A stretch of DNA of 64,000 nucleotides, from assembly GCA_964455395.1 (NCBI GenBank), contig CAYVWB010000016.1, forward strand, positions 1 through 64,000. The letters are read 5' to 3'. The position numbers were made by a program, and so were the translations under genes. The notes under the pieces were generated by a model. It searched no databases, was not told the DNA's origin, and saw only the letters and a program-made list of their open reading frames with translations. How positions within the stretch are numbered: position 1 is the first letter of the stretch; every line of letters starts with the position of its first letter. This stretch comes from CAYVWB01 sp964455395 (GTDB taxonomy: Bacteria; Desulfobacterota; Desulfovibrionia; Desulfovibrionales; Desulfovibrionaceae). Of the stretch, positions 25,618-33,078 are shown in pieces.

Positions 25618-26370
25618 ATGGTGGATTGGCTCCAAGACGTCTTCTTCGCCCACCGCGGCATGCACGGTCCCGGCCGACCGGAAAACTCCATCGCCGCCAT
25701 CGAAGCCGCAGCCGATCTGGGGTGGGGCGTGGAGCTGGACGTGCGCGTGCTGGCGGACGGGACCGTGGTCGTCTTCCATGACGACGACTTCCACCGCATG
25801 ACAGGCGTAGCCGGCGCCGTGGCCAACGCCACCTACCTGCGCGCTTCGCGGCTGCGGTTGAAAGGCTTCGGGTTCCACACCATCCCCAAACTTTCCACCA
25901 TCCTTTCGCTGATCCGCGGTCGGGCGCCCCTCTATGTGGAGCTGAAGCCAGCCGCTTCGCCGGCCGGGGCCCTCGCCGACGCCGTGGCCCCCCTGCTGAC
26001 GCGCTATCGCGGTCCCGTGCTCGCCGCGTCGTTCAGCGGACTGTGTCTGCAGCGGCTGGCGTCGCTCGCGCCGGCGCTCCCCCGGTGTCTCATCGTGGGT
26101 CCCACGCTCCCGCCGGGTCCGGAAGCCGACGCCCAGCTGCGCCGTGAGAAATCACTCTTCGACCACGCGAAACCCCACGCCGTGGCCGCCCACCTCACCC
26201 GGGGAGACGACCCCTGGCTGGAGAGCCTGCGACGTCGCGACGTCTCCCGTCTCGCCTGGACGGTGACCTCCCGACGGGAGCTCGCGCAGGCCGAGACCTG
26301 GGCGAACGGTTTCGTCATGGAGCGGCTCTTCCCGCCGCCGCGCATCCACACCGGGCCCATTCTGCGCTAG
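25618..26370 (+). CDS. Glycerophosphodiester phosphodiesterase family protein
   Basis: The 250-residue GDPD protein starts at ATG 25618 after AAGGA. It hydrolyses glycerophosphodiesters to glycerol-3-phosphate and an alcohol. The active-site residues are visible: H12-R13 in AHRG, E22-N23 in ENS, E39 and D41 in ELDV, and H54 in FHDDD. A further Glu is in YVELKP. No signal peptide is present, so it is probably cytosolic. Its length is typical. It is divergent from a fatty acyl-CoA ligase, consistent with phospholipid turnover. Confidence 0.93.
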   Translation: MVDWLQDVFFAHRGMHGPGRPENSIAAIEAAADLGWGVELDVRVLADGTVVVFHDDDFHRMTGVAGAVANATYLRASRLRLKGFGFHTIPKLSTILSLIRGRAPLYVELKPAASPAGALADAVAPLLTRYRGPVLAASFSGLCLQRLASLAPALPRCLIVGPTLPPGPEADAQLRREKSLFDHAKPHAVAAHLTRGDDPWLESLRRRDVSRLAWTVTSRRELAQAETWANGFVMERLFPPPRIHTGPILR

Positions 26371-26408
26371 CGTGCTGCACGAGGCGCCGCCCTGCGCCAG
26401 AAGCGCGC

Positions 26409-26471
26409 GCAGTCGCCGCAGTCGCCGCAGTCGTCGCAGTCGCCGCAGTCGCCGCAGTCGCCGCAGTCATC
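26409..26471. repeat. 9-bp tandem repeat, seven copies (GCAGTCGCC)
   Basis: Seven contiguous 9-bp units start just after the GDPD gene; five match GCAGTCGCC exactly, one reads GCAGTCGTC and the last GCAGTCATC. The hexamer GCAGTC is shared with the complement of the 8-bp array at 1722-1785. Confidence 0.95.
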
Positions 26472-26620
26472 GACAGGAGTCATCGCGTCGCCCTCCGTCA
26501 CATCCCGCCACATGCTGCGGGAGCGACTCGTGGCGGAGACGAATCGTATCCTCTTGCGGGCGATGGACGGCCGACGCGGGGGCTGACGCCCTCGGCGGCG
26601 CCTTCCGCATCGCACATGTG

Positions 26621-26831
26621 GACCCGATCTTGCCGGACCCGATCCGCTGTTGAATCGATCTTGCCGGACCCGATCNNNNNNNNNNNNNNNNNNNNNNNNN
26701 NNNNNNNNNNNNNNNNNNNNNNNNNNNNNNNNNNNNNNNNNNNNNNNNNNNNNNNNNNNNNNNNNNNNNNNNNNNGACCCGATCTTGCCGGACCCGATCC
26801 GCTGTTGAATCGATCTTGCCGGACCCGATCC
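26621..26831. repeat. 46-bp tandem repeat array interrupted by scaffold gap
   Basis: One full 46-bp unit (26621-26666) plus nine bases of the next precede the gap. A second full unit (26776-26821) plus ten bases follow it. Both full units read identically. Each unit contains three GATC sites and an internal partial duplication of GACCCGATC. The gap is most simply explained as further copies that could not be assembled. No protein is convincingly encoded on either strand; nothing else was found in 26472-26620 or 26832-26904. Confidence 0.85.
26676..26775. other. Scaffold gap of 100 N
   Basis: One hundred undefined bases, a conventional scaffold-gap length, lie inside the 46-bp repeat array. 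The real array length is therefore unknown. Confidence 0.99.
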
Positions 26832-26904
26832 GGCTTGCGAAGGAAGACGCGCGCAGGCCGTCATCCACACGGGAGCGCTGACGCGGCCCTGCTCGTCCAT
26901 GAGC

Positions 26905-26976
26905 TGCGGGAGCTTCGCGAATTGCGGGAGCTTCTTGAATAGCGGGAGCTTCGTAAACTGCGGGAGCTTCGTGAAC
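26905..26976. repeat. 18-bp imperfect tandem repeat, four copies
   Basis: Four 18-bp units (26905, 26923, 26941, 26959) share the core GCGGGAGCTTC with variation at the 3' end. They lie downstream of dxs. On the minus strand the period of six codons would read as KLPQFT-like repeats, but no start context or homologous protein supports coding. Confidence 0.9.
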
Positions 26977-26995
26977 TGCTCCAAGGGAACGAGGT

Positions 26996-29071
26996 CTACA
27001 CGGGTTTCTGCGCCAGAAGCGCGCGGACGCCGCGCATGACGCCGTCCTTGTCCAATCCCACCTGAGCGCGCAAAGCCTTTTGCGGACCGTGTTCGACAAA
27101 GGCGTCGGGCAGTCCGAGCCGCTTCACGCGCAGCCCCCCTGTCAGGACCGCGCCGTCCCGCCAGTCCGCCAGCCCTTCCAGCACGGCGGAAGAGAATCCC
27201 CCGACCATGGTGTTTTCCTCCAGCAGAAGCAACCTGGGGCAGGCTTCGACCAGGGCGGCGATTCCCTGGATATCCAGCGGCTTGATGAAACGGGCGTTGA
27301 AGACGCCCACATCGAGGCCCTCGGCGGCCAGGGCCTCGGCTGCTGCGAGCGCCGCCGGCACGCGCGCGCCCACTGCGCAGATAATGGCGTCGCGGCCTTC
27401 GCGCAGCAGCGCGCCCTTGCCCACATCCAGCGGTTTCAACCCAGCGGGATTGCGCGACAATTTTGCGCCGACGCCCACACCGCGCGGGTAGCGGATGGCC
27501 ACGGGCGAGCCCACCCCCACTGCCGTGACCAGCATGCGCTGCAGCTCGGCTTCGTCTGCGGGCGCCATGACGGTCAGGTTGGGAATGTGGCGCAGGTAAC
27601 TCAAGTCGAAGGCGCCGTGATGAGTGGGGCCGTCCTCCCCCACCAGACCGCCGCGGTCCAGACAGAGCACCACGGGGAGATTCTGCAGGCAGACGTCATG
27701 GACGATCTGGTCGTAGGAACGCTGCATGAATGTGGAGTAGATGGCCACCACGGGGGTGTACCCTTGGGTGGCGAGCCCCGCCGCGAAGGTCACGGCGTGT
27801 TGCTCGCAGATGCCCACGTCCACGAAGCGCTCGGGGTGTGCTTCCCGAAAGGCGCCCAGTCCCGTGCCTTCCGGCATGGCTGCGGTGATGGCGACCACGG
27901 CGGGGTTCTCGTCCGCCAAGGCGCAGAGCGTCTTTCCGAAGACATCCGTATAGGTTGGGAGGTCCGGACAGCCATGCGCATTGTACTTCACGGCTTGGCC
28001 TGTCTCCGGCTCGAAACAGCCCACGCCATGGAAATAGGTGGGGTTGGTCTCCGCCGGGGCGTAGCCCTTGCCCTTTTTCGTGAGGACATGGACAAGGTTG
28101 GGCCCGGGCAGTTCGCGCACTTGTTCGAAAACGTCCACCAGATCTTCGAGATTGTGGCCGTCGATGGGTCCCAGATAGTTGAAATGAAAGGCCTCGAAGA
28201 GCATGCCCGGGGTGAAGAACGCTTTGAAGGAGCCTTCGCTGCGGCGCATGGCGTCCGCCAATTCCTCACCGAATGTGGAGAAATGCTTCAGGAAATGTTC
28301 CGTCTCCCGTTTGAACTTCTTGAGCCACCGCGCGGAGAGGTTGCGCGAGAGGAAGCTGGAGAGCGCGCCCACGTTGGATGAGATGGACATCTCGTTGTCG
28401 TTGAGCACGACGATGAGATCACGGCCCATGTCCCCGGCGATGTTCAACCCCTCGAAAGCGAGACCCGCCGTGAGGGAGCCGTCCCCGATGACGGCGAGCA
28501 CCTTGTTCGCACCCCCGCTGAGGTCCCGACCCATGGCCATGCCCAGCGCAGCAGAAATGGAGGTGGAGGAGTGCCCCACCCCGAAATGGTCGTAGGGGCT
28601 TTCCCCCGGCTTGGGAAATCCGGAGACGCCGCCGAGCCGACGCAAAGTGTGGAACCGCTCCGCTCTGTCCGTGAGGATCTTGTACGCGTAGGCTTGGTGC
28701 CCCACGTCCCAGACGATGCGGTCTTGCGAGGGGTTGAAGACCTTGAGCATGGCCAAGGTCAGCTCCACCACGCCCAGGGAGGGCGCCAAGTGGCCGCCGT
28801 TCTTGGAGACGGTGTCGATGATCATGCCGCGCAGGCCCTCCGCCAGGGGGACGAGCTGCTCCACGGGGGTGTCCGGCAGATCCCGATAGGAAAGCCCAGC
28901 AGGCAATACGAGGCTCGGCAGCGCAGACGGCGTGGTCTCGGCGTGCAGCGCGTCGCGTATGGTGATGGGCTGCTTGTCGAGGGGCTTGAGCGGGGGCATG
29001 GGGGAAGTCTCGTGTTCGTAGTCGCCCTTGCTGTTGACGAGGACGCTCGACGATCGCAGTGTGGATGTCAT
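26996..29071 (-). CDS. dxs: 1-deoxy-D-xylulose-5-phosphate synthase
   Basis: Dxs condenses pyruvate and glyceraldehyde-3-phosphate using thiamine diphosphate, the entry step of the MEP isoprenoid pathway. Visible motifs are GGHLAPSLGVVELT, GVGHSSTSISAALGMA, the ThDP/Mg motif GDGSLTAGLAFEGLN and the Glu-containing GICEQHAVTFAAGLA of the pyrimidine-binding domain, then DRGGLVGEDGPTHHG. ATG 29071 gives 691 residues, ~50 longer than usual; ATG 28999 would give 667. Neither has a good ribosome-binding site. It ends the operon that also holds ispA, which uses the pathway product, and ispG, an upstream MEP step. Confidence 0.95.
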   Translation of the reverse strand: MTSTLRSSSVLVNSKGDYEHETSPMPPLKPLDKQPITIRDALHAETTPSALPSLVLPAGLSYRDLPDTPVEQLVPLAEGLRGMIIDTVSKNGGHLAPSLGVVELTLAMLKVFNPSQDRIVWDVGHQAYAYKILTDRAERFHTLRRLGGVSGFPKPGESPYDHFGVGHSSTSISAALGMAMGRDLSGGANKVLAVIGDGSLTAGLAFEGLNIAGDMGRDLIVVLNDNEMSISSNVGALSSFLSRNLSARWLKKFKRETEHFLKHFSTFGEELADAMRRSEGSFKAFFTPGMLFEAFHFNYLGPIDGHNLEDLVDVFEQVRELPGPNLVHVLTKKGKGYAPAETNPTYFHGVGCFEPETGQAVKYNAHGCPDLPTYTDVFGKTLCALADENPAVVAITAAMPEGTGLGAFREAHPERFVDVGICEQHAVTFAAGLATQGYTPVVAIYSTFMQRSYDQIVHDVCLQNLPVVLCLDRGGLVGEDGPTHHGAFDLSYLRHIPNLTVMAPADEAELQRMLVTAVGVGSPVAIRYPRGVGVGAKLSRNPAGLKPLDVGKGALLREGRDAIICAVGARVPAALAAAEALAAEGLDVGVFNARFIKPLDIQGIAALVEACPRLLLLEENTMVGGFSSAVLEGLADWRDGAVLTGGLRVKRLGLPDAFVEHGPQKALRAQVGLDKDGVMRGVRALLAQKPV

Positions 29072-29189
29072 ATGGATATAAAGAGAGTAGAATGACACGT
29101 CGCGCCCCGGGGGGCAAGTCTTGCGACGCAAGGAAAATCCCGCGCTGCAGCGCAGGACGAGACGACACGGCGCGGCGGTCGTCTCCTTG

Positions 29190-30173
29190 TCATGCAGCGC
29201 GCTCCACCACGTAGCGGGCGAGGTCGCGCAGGAACGCCGCCGTGCTGTTGTTGCGAAACGCGCATTGCGCCAGCGCCGCCACGGCTTCTGCGGCGGCGGC
29301 CTCGCCCAGCGCGCGGCTGCGCTCCAGTCCCAGCAAGCTCACGTAGGTGCTCTTGCCCATGGCGCGGTCGCTGCCCACGGGTTTGCCCATGGCGTGGGCG
29401 TCACCCACTTCGTCGAGAATGTCGTCAGCAATCTGGAACGCAGCGCCCAAGGCGCGGCCATACGCTGCAGCGGCCTGACGCTCGGTGGAGCCCACGCCCG
29501 CCAGCACGGCGCCGCACTCGCACGCCGCCTGAATGAGCGCGCCGGTCTTCATGGCGTGCATGCGCCGGAGTTCCTCCAGGGTCACGGCTTCCTTCCGACC
29601 GGTGTACTCCATGTCCAGCACCTGACCGCCCACCATGCCTTCAGCGCCGGCAGCCCGAGCGAGCGCCGCCATGGCTTCCAGCATCTGCGGCGCCGGCGCG
29701 TCGGCGTAGGTCATGAAAAGAAAGGCTTCGGTGAGCAGCCCGTCCCCGGCGAGGATGGCTGTGGCTTCCCCGAACGCCTTGTGGCTGGAAGGCCGGCCGC
29801 GGCGCATGTCGTCGTCGTCCATGGCGGGGAGGTCGTCGTGGATGAGGGAATAGGTGTGGATGCACTCGATGGCCGCCGCGAAGGGCAAGGCGCGTTCCTC
29901 CGCCAGTCCGAAACCGTCTGCGAAGGTCAGGCAGAGACAAGGCCGCACCCGTTTGCCGCCGGCCAGCAGGCTGTACTCCATGGCGTCGCGCAGCACGGGG
30001 GGCAGGGGTCTGTCCGCCATGCAGGAGGTGAGATAGGTCTCCACGGCGGCGGCTTTCGCCCCCAGCCGGGAACGCACCCGCGCCGCCAGCTCGGCGCGCG
30101 CGGCGGCTTGCGCGGCGGGCTGCCCGGGGTTCCGGGCAGGGTTTCGGGCGGTATCGTCTGCGGAATGACTCAT
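29190..30173 (-). CDS. ispA: Polyprenyl (farnesyl/geranylgeranyl) diphosphate synthase
   Basis: The 327-residue enzyme condenses IPP with allylic diphosphates. The first Asp-rich motif is DDLPAMDDDDMRRGRPSSHK and the second is DDILDEVGD; GGKRVRPCLCL carries the IPP-binding Lys/Arg pair. The residues before the first Asp-rich motif (HTYSLIH) fit a short-chain FPP/GGPP synthase. The start ATG overlaps the xseB stop (ATGA). A ~30-residue Ala/Arg-rich N-terminus precedes the usual first helix. Sharing a transcript with dxs links precursor supply and chain elongation. Confidence 0.95.
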   Translation of the reverse strand: MSHSADDTARNPARNPGQPAAQAAARAELAARVRSRLGAKAAAVETYLTSCMADRPLPPVLRDAMEYSLLAGGKRVRPCLCLTFADGFGLAEERALPFAAAIECIHTYSLIHDDLPAMDDDDMRRGRPSSHKAFGEATAILAGDGLLTEAFLFMTYADAPAPQMLEAMAALARAAGAEGMVGGQVLDMEYTGRKEAVTLEELRRMHAMKTGALIQAACECGAVLAGVGSTERQAAAAYGRALGAAFQIADDILDEVGDAHAMGKPVGSDRAMGKSTYVSLLGLERSRALGEAAAAEAVAALAQCAFRNNSTAAFLRDLARYVVERAA

Positions 30174-30493
30174 GCGTCCTCCTGAGGCGTCAGCAGGTCC
30201 GGCTCGGACAGCGTCTCTCCCGGATGCGCCTTTGCTTTCCGGGCGGCCGGGGCGTCGTGCGCAGTCGGGGCATCCGGCGGGGCTGCGTCCTCCTTGGCCA
30301 GGATCTCGATGGCGTGGGATGCCGCCGCCAGCTTCTCCCGACACAGCCGCGACAGCGCCACCCCATTCTTGTAGAGCGCCACGCTTTCCTCCAGGCTCAA
30401 TTCGCCGGCTTCCAGCGCAGCCACGGCGTCATCCAGCCGGGCCATGGCGTCCTCGAAGCTCAAGGATTGGATTTCTTCGCGCTGATCGTCCAT
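30170..30493 (-). CDS. xseB: Exodeoxyribonuclease VII small subunit
   Basis: The start at 30493 follows AAGGAGACACAG and gives 107 residues. The family core SFEDAMARLDDAVAALEAGE, then LSLEESVALYKNGVALSRLC, is complete. The C-terminal ~35 residues (KEDAAPPDAPTAHDAP and onward) are an Ala/Pro-rich extension absent from E. coli XseB. The protein forms helical bundles around XseA, encoded two genes upstream, to make the bidirectional single-strand exonuclease used in repair. It is coupled to ispA by a four-base overlap. Confidence 0.95.
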   Translation of the reverse strand: MDDQREEIQSLSFEDAMARLDDAVAALEAGELSLEESVALYKNGVALSRLCREKLAAASHAIEILAKEDAAPPDAPTAHDAPAARKAKAHPGETLSEPDLLTPQEDA

Positions 30494-30522
30494 CTGTGTC
30501 TCCTTGCTGCGCCTCGCTGGGG

Positions 30523-31554
30523 CTAGTCGTTCTCCGGCAGACCGCATCCAGGCCGTGTCAGCGGCATGGGGTCCACCCGATGCCCCATGATGGCGAGCCC
30601 GAAGTGCAGATGCGGCCCGGTGACCCTTCCGGTGGCGCCCACCCTGCCCAGCACCTCGCCGGGGCTGACGCGCTGGCCTTCCCGGATCATGATCTCCGAG
30701 AGGTGGAAATACATGCTCACCACGCCCTGGCCATGGTCCACGTAGACGGAGCCCCCGGCGAAGTAATGGCTCCCCGTGAGCCGCGCCACACCGCTCCAGC
30801 AGGCGCGCACGGGTTCACCCAGGGGAGCGCGCAGATCCACCCCGGTGTGCGCCTTGCGGGGCTCGTCGTTGAAGAAGCGTCGCAGACCGAACGGGCTGGA
30901 GACATCCCCCGGCGTGGGCAGCCGCAGGGGGCAGTCCCAGAAACATTCCGGTGTGAATGCGCTCAAGGCCTCCTCCACGGCGGCTTTTTCCACGATGTGC
31001 CGGGCCAGTGTTTCCGCGGAGAGTTCGGTGAACCGCCTGGCCACGGCGAGTCGTTGCTCGGGGAACCGTCCGGGGACACGGCGCACGGCGTGACGCATCA
31101 CCACGTCTTCTTCGAAGCCGACGGCGCGGATCACCAGGGGGAAGTGTACGCCGTCGAAATCGTCGGGCAGCCGTTGGGAGAGCTCCGTATCGCGGGAGAC
31201 GAGCCCCACGCCGAGCAGGGCCTGGGCCACGTGGACGGTGCGTCGGCCGCCGTCCACGCCGTGGACGCTCCGGGGCAGGGCGCGCAGGGTCAGGGTGCGG
31301 CCCAGCCAGTCCACTTCCACCACAGGGAGCGGCTCCGCCGAGCGGATGGTGACAAAGAACGCCGAGCCCTCACGGACCTCGTCCGGCGCGGTGGCGAGCA
31401 CGGGCCCCCGGATTTCCTCCCATGCATGCGCCGGGGTCGACGCAGTCACCAGCAGCGTGAGCAGCAGCGTTCCGACGACGGAGACGACAGCCGCAAGGCG
31501 GGCTCGCAAGAGCCATCGCAAACGCCGAAGCGCGCAGGCGTTTTCGATGTGCAT
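30523..31554 (-). CDS. M23 family metallopeptidase (LytM-type)
   Basis: ATG 31554, eight bases after the xseA stop and preceded by GGGAG, gives 343 residues with a signal peptide (VVSVVGTLLLTLLVTASTPA, then HA|WEE). The N-terminal mature part looks like an immunoglobulin-like domain. The LytM domain holds HTGVDLRAPLGEPV, with the zinc His and Asp, and GPHLHFGL, with HLH. All metal ligands appear intact, so the protein may cleave peptidoglycan peptide bridges in the periplasm. It lies between xseA and xseB. Confidence 0.92.
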   Translation of the reverse strand: MHIENACALRRLRWLLRARLAAVVSVVGTLLLTLLVTASTPAHAWEEIRGPVLATAPDEVREGSAFFVTIRSAEPLPVVEVDWLGRTLTLRALPRSVHGVDGGRRTVHVAQALLGVGLVSRDTELSQRLPDDFDGVHFPLVIRAVGFEEDVVMRHAVRRVPGRFPEQRLAVARRFTELSAETLARHIVEKAAVEEALSAFTPECFWDCPLRLPTPGDVSSPFGLRRFFNDEPRKAHTGVDLRAPLGEPVRACWSGVARLTGSHYFAGGSVYVDHGQGVVSMYFHLSEIMIREGQRVSPGEVLGRVGATGRVTGPHLHFGLAIMGHRVDPMPLTRPGCGLPEND

Positions 31555-31562
31555 GAGGTACG

Positions 31563-33032
31563 CTACTCCCGAGGTGTGCAGTTTGTGAGGATATCGAGCG
31601 GACATGCACTGGAAACGGCTTCCACACGTGTCAACGCCGCGTCATCCTTGAAGATGATTTCGAGTTTCCCGCCAGTCTCCAGGGCCGCGGCGCTGCGGAC
31701 GAACTGCGTCTCGCCGGGACGCCGCGCCAGGCAGTAGCCTCGCTCCAGGGGCGCAGCCGGATTCACGGCGGCCAGCCGCGTCTCCAGATGCGCCAGCGCG
31801 CTCCCGGCGGCGGCGAGTCGTCCATGCGCCGCACGCTCCAGCCGGGCAGTGGCCTCCTGTTCGCGGCGCGCGCCTGCAACAAGGCGTGCTTGCGGGAAAA
31901 CCCGCCGCAGCCGCGCCGCCAACGCGTCAAGGCGTTCGTTTTCGCGCATGGAGAGTCGTTCGCCCAGCCTGTGCAGCCGCCGGGCGGTTTCCGCAAGTCG
32001 CGCGGTCTTCTCGTGCAGCCGCGTCGCCGGGGAGAGCCACGTCAAGGCGCGTTCCTGGCTGCCCAGCCGGTCCAGTCGGCGCTCCAGGTCGCGGCGCATG
32101 GCTCCGACGAGCGCCAGCTCTCTGCTGTCCACATCCTGGACGAGGCGGCTGCGTTCGGGCCAGAGCAGTTGCGCAGCGTGGGAGGGCGTGGCGGCGCGCA
32201 CGTCCGCAGTCATGTCCGCGATGGTGAAATCCACTTCGTGGCCCACGCCGGCCAGCACGGGGACAGGGGCTTCGAAGATGGCTGTGGCCACGGCTTCGGC
32301 GTTGAACGCCCAGAGGTCCTCCAGCGAGCCCCCGCCGCGCGCCACCACGATGACTTGCGCGAAGGGGACGCGGTCGCCTTGCGGATTCGTCCAGCGGTCT
32401 CGCCCCGCAGCGCGGATGGCGGCGGCCAGTTCCCGGGGAGCGGCGTCCCCCTGCACCAGGCTGGGGTAGACGCGGATATGCGCCGGCGGCCCCCGGTGGG
32501 CCGCCAAAGTGACGAAATCATGATAGGCCGCGCTCTCCGGCGCGGTGACCAGCGCCACCCGCGCAGCCAGCGCCGGCAGGGGCCGCTTGCGTTCCGGCGC
32601 GAAATACCCGGCCACAGCGAAACGCGCCTTCAGCGCCTCGAACTGTGCGTGCAGGTCGCCCAGCCCCTCCTCCTGCACCATCTCGGCCACCAGCTGGTAT
32701 TGTCCCCGCGGTCCGTAGACGCCCAAGCCGCCCCCCACCAGCACGGCCATGCCGTTTTCCAGCCGGTCCGCCAGGGGGAGGCCTGTCTCCAGCACTTCCC
32801 CGGTGAGGGGGTCCACGCCGTCCGCATCAGGCAGGGCCGCGCGTTGCGCATGTCGGAACCAGACGACGTTGATGAGCGCATCCGCGTCCTTGAGCGCGAA
32901 ATAGCAGTGCCCCGAAGAGGGCCGCGAGCAGTTGGAAACCTCCCCTTTCACCCAGACGAAGGGGAACTCCGTCTCCAGCAGCCGGGTGACGCGGTCGGTT
33001 ATCTCGCGGACGGTGAAGATGCGCGCGCTCAC
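31563..33032 (-). CDS. xseA: Exodeoxyribonuclease VII large subunit
   Basis: The start is GTG 33032 with GGGAG upstream; the product has 489 residues. The N-terminal OB fold (FTVREITDRVTRLLETEF, then VWVKGEVSN and GHCYFALKD) is followed by the catalytic domain with VALVTAPESAAYHDF, ARGGGSLEDLWAFNAE and AGVGHEVDFTIADMTADVRAATPSHAA (each a conserved XseA block, here quoted in part). A long coiled-coil region then contacts XseB. It degrades single-stranded DNA from both ends. It belongs to the minus-strand operon between proS and the M23 peptidase. Confidence 0.96.
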   Translation of the reverse strand: MSARIFTVREITDRVTRLLETEFPFVWVKGEVSNCSRPSSGHCYFALKDADALINVVWFRHAQRAALPDADGVDPLTGEVLETGLPLADRLENGMAVLVGGGLGVYGPRGQYQLVAEMVQEEGLGDLHAQFEALKARFAVAGYFAPERKRPLPALAARVALVTAPESAAYHDFVTLAAHRGPPAHIRVYPSLVQGDAAPRELAAAIRAAGRDRWTNPQGDRVPFAQVIVVARGGGSLEDLWAFNAEAVATAIFEAPVPVLAGVGHEVDFTIADMTADVRAATPSHAAQLLWPERSRLVQDVDSRELALVGAMRRDLERRLDRLGSQERALTWLSPATRLHEKTARLAETARRLHRLGERLSMRENERLDALAARLRRVFPQARLVAGARREQEATARLERAAHGRLAAAGSALAHLETRLAAVNPAAPLERGYCLARRPGETQFVRSAAALETGGKLEIIFKDDAALTRVEAVSSACPLDILTNCTPRE

Positions 33033-33078
33033 GGCTTCTCCCTTGCTAACGGATACGGATGACGACGCAGCGGGAGGA

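Noticed and set aside
26409..26976. Possible CRISPR array
   Set aside because: Units are contiguous 9-, 46- and 18-bp repeats without unique spacers, and there are no cas genes in the window.
26367..26984. Minus-strand frame with KLPQFT-like repeats running through the gap
   Set aside because: The frame includes 100 N and three different tandem arrays, and it has no ribosome-binding site. The repeats look noncoding.
27080..28381. 433-residue plus-strand frame opposite dxs
   Set aside because: It is an antisense shadow; dxs is fully recognisable on the other strand.
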